The position numbers and the translations under genes are program-made. Shown here one piece after another: positions 50,632-51,009 of a stretch of 51,009 nt of DNA (the stretch's first letter is position 1; the number at the start of each line of letters is the position of its first letter). The notes below the pieces were generated by a model. That model made no database searches and was not told the DNA's origin. It saw only the letters and a program-made list of their open reading frames with translations. The stretch comes from Spirochaetes bacterium GWE1_32_154 (GTDB lineage Bacteria > Spirochaetota > GWE2-31-10). The stretch lies in NCBI GenBank assembly GCA_001829315.1, contig MIAY01000006.1:1-51009 (forward strand), given 5' to 3'.

Positions 50632-50884
50632 TGGTAATTATTTTATGATGCTTTGATTTTTTATCTGTTTCAATATCTAAAAATTCTTTAGGTATCTCAA
50701 ATGAATTTACAGTGTCAACTTTTTGTTCTGTGGTATTTAATAATTTTTCACAATATTTAGAGAGTTTTATTCCCTCTTCAAATATTTTAATAGATTCTTC
50801 GAGTGGAATATTTCCAATTTCAAGTTGATCAGCTATTTCTTCAAGCCTTTTTAGAGATTTTTCAAAATCAAATTTATGACTCAA
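50585..50884 (-). CDS. xseB: Exodeoxyribonuclease VII small subunit
   Basis: A 99-residue protein. FDFEKSLKRLEEIADQLEIGNIPLEESIKIFEEGIKLSKYCEKLLNTTEQKVD is the complete XseB helical hairpin. I start it at TTG 50884, with GGTGGTG about 6 bases upstream; longer forms run into the 5S gene. The C-terminal 30 residues are an acidic tail. It pairs with XseA (not in the window) to degrade single-stranded DNA. It lies between the 5S rRNA and the EpmA-like gene. Confidence 0.9.
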   Translation of the reverse strand: MSHKFDFEKSLKRLEEIADQLEIGNIPLEESIKIFEEGIKLSKYCEKLLNTTEQKVDTVNSFEIPKEFLDIETDKKSKHHKIITNDEEPQSDSENFLFK

Positions 50885-50930
50885 TTTACACCACCACAAT
50901 ATACTATAAGTTATAAAAAAATAAAAAAAA

Positions 50931-51009
50931 GCCTGGCAATGACCTACTCTCCCATCCCCCGAAAGAGACAGTACCATTGGCGCTGGGGGGCTTAACTTCA
51001 GTGTTCGAA
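50931..51009 (-). rRNA. rrf: 5S ribosomal RNA, 3' part
   Basis: Read on the minus strand the edge contains GAACACTGAAGTTAAGCC, GCGCCAATGGTACTG, GGGAGAGTAGGTCATTGCCAGGC and then a long T-run. This matches the conserved 3' two thirds of bacterial 5S rRNA. The gene continues past the right edge, so an rRNA operon probably lies to the right. Confidence 0.93.

Overview
The window is AT-rich chromosomal DNA, I estimate near 30-33 % G+C, from a diderm (Gram-negative-type) bacterium. The evidence for two membranes is an overlapping inner/outer spanin pair and a lipobox lipoprotein. Several class III nucleotide cyclases, a Cache chemoreceptor, patatin and SPFH proteins, and a tRNA without encoded CCA would fit an anaerobic spirochaete or a relative, but nothing here proves the lineage.

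Region 1 (about 1-17.4 kb) is an integrated phage-like element that ends at the 3' end of a tRNA-Leu gene. In order it carries an IS remnant, two small membrane proteins, an S24 (LexA/CI-type) repressor, and a divergent early promoter whose transcript begins in a short structured RNA with its own terminator. Then come many tiny early genes, a DNA methylase, and an embedded XRE - Panacea (DUF4065) - membrane-protein cassette whose last gene is broken by a stop codon. These are followed by a KilAC antirepressor, a DnaQ-like exonuclease, a RecT/Bet annealase, SSB, and an initiator gene that contains four 21-bp-phased iterons (a likely origin). A Mor-like activator, lysis genes (holin candidate, spanins, M23 lysin), both terminase subunits and a tyrosine integrase complete it. 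No portal, capsid or tail gene lies between terminase and integrase, so the element is a remnant, a rearranged prophage, or a phage satellite.

Region 2 (17.5-23.4 kb) holds a patatin-like lipase and then the most interesting locus. From one good promoter run a DUF5714-type Cys-rich protein, an ArsM-like methyltransferase, a 39-residue Cys-rich peptide with cysteines every 11 residues, a radical SAM/SPASM enzyme, and a thioredoxin-thioredoxin reductase fusion. The first three reading frames overlap by ATGA junctions, and a strong stem-loop separates the peptide from the radical SAM gene. I read it as a candidate peptide-modification (RiPP-like) or metal/thiol-handling system that I cannot match to a named family.

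Region 3 (23.5-28.9 kb) has a chemoreceptor with an extra C-terminal sensor domain, a flotillin-like protein and a lipoprotein. Region 4 (29.1-37.7 kb) is a defence and toxin-antitoxin island: a nucleotidyltransferase pair, a PIN pair, MntA/HepT, fragments of further pairs, a one-polypeptide restriction-modification enzyme followed by an unknown 444-residue protein, a PfkB kinase and a RelE-type pair. Region 5 (37.8-51.0 kb) looks like core genome: a VOC protein, an AraC regulator, cobalamin-dependent methionine synthase, two nucleotide cyclases, a Gfo/Idh/MocA oxidoreductase, an AIM24-family protein, an L/F-transferase-like protein, an EpmA-like synthetase, exonuclease VII small subunit, and the 3' part of a 5S rRNA at the right edge.

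A repeat of about 120 bp with internal palindromes occurs three times (17.6, 21.9 and 45.8 kb). One copy supplies the last codons and stop of the radical SAM gene.
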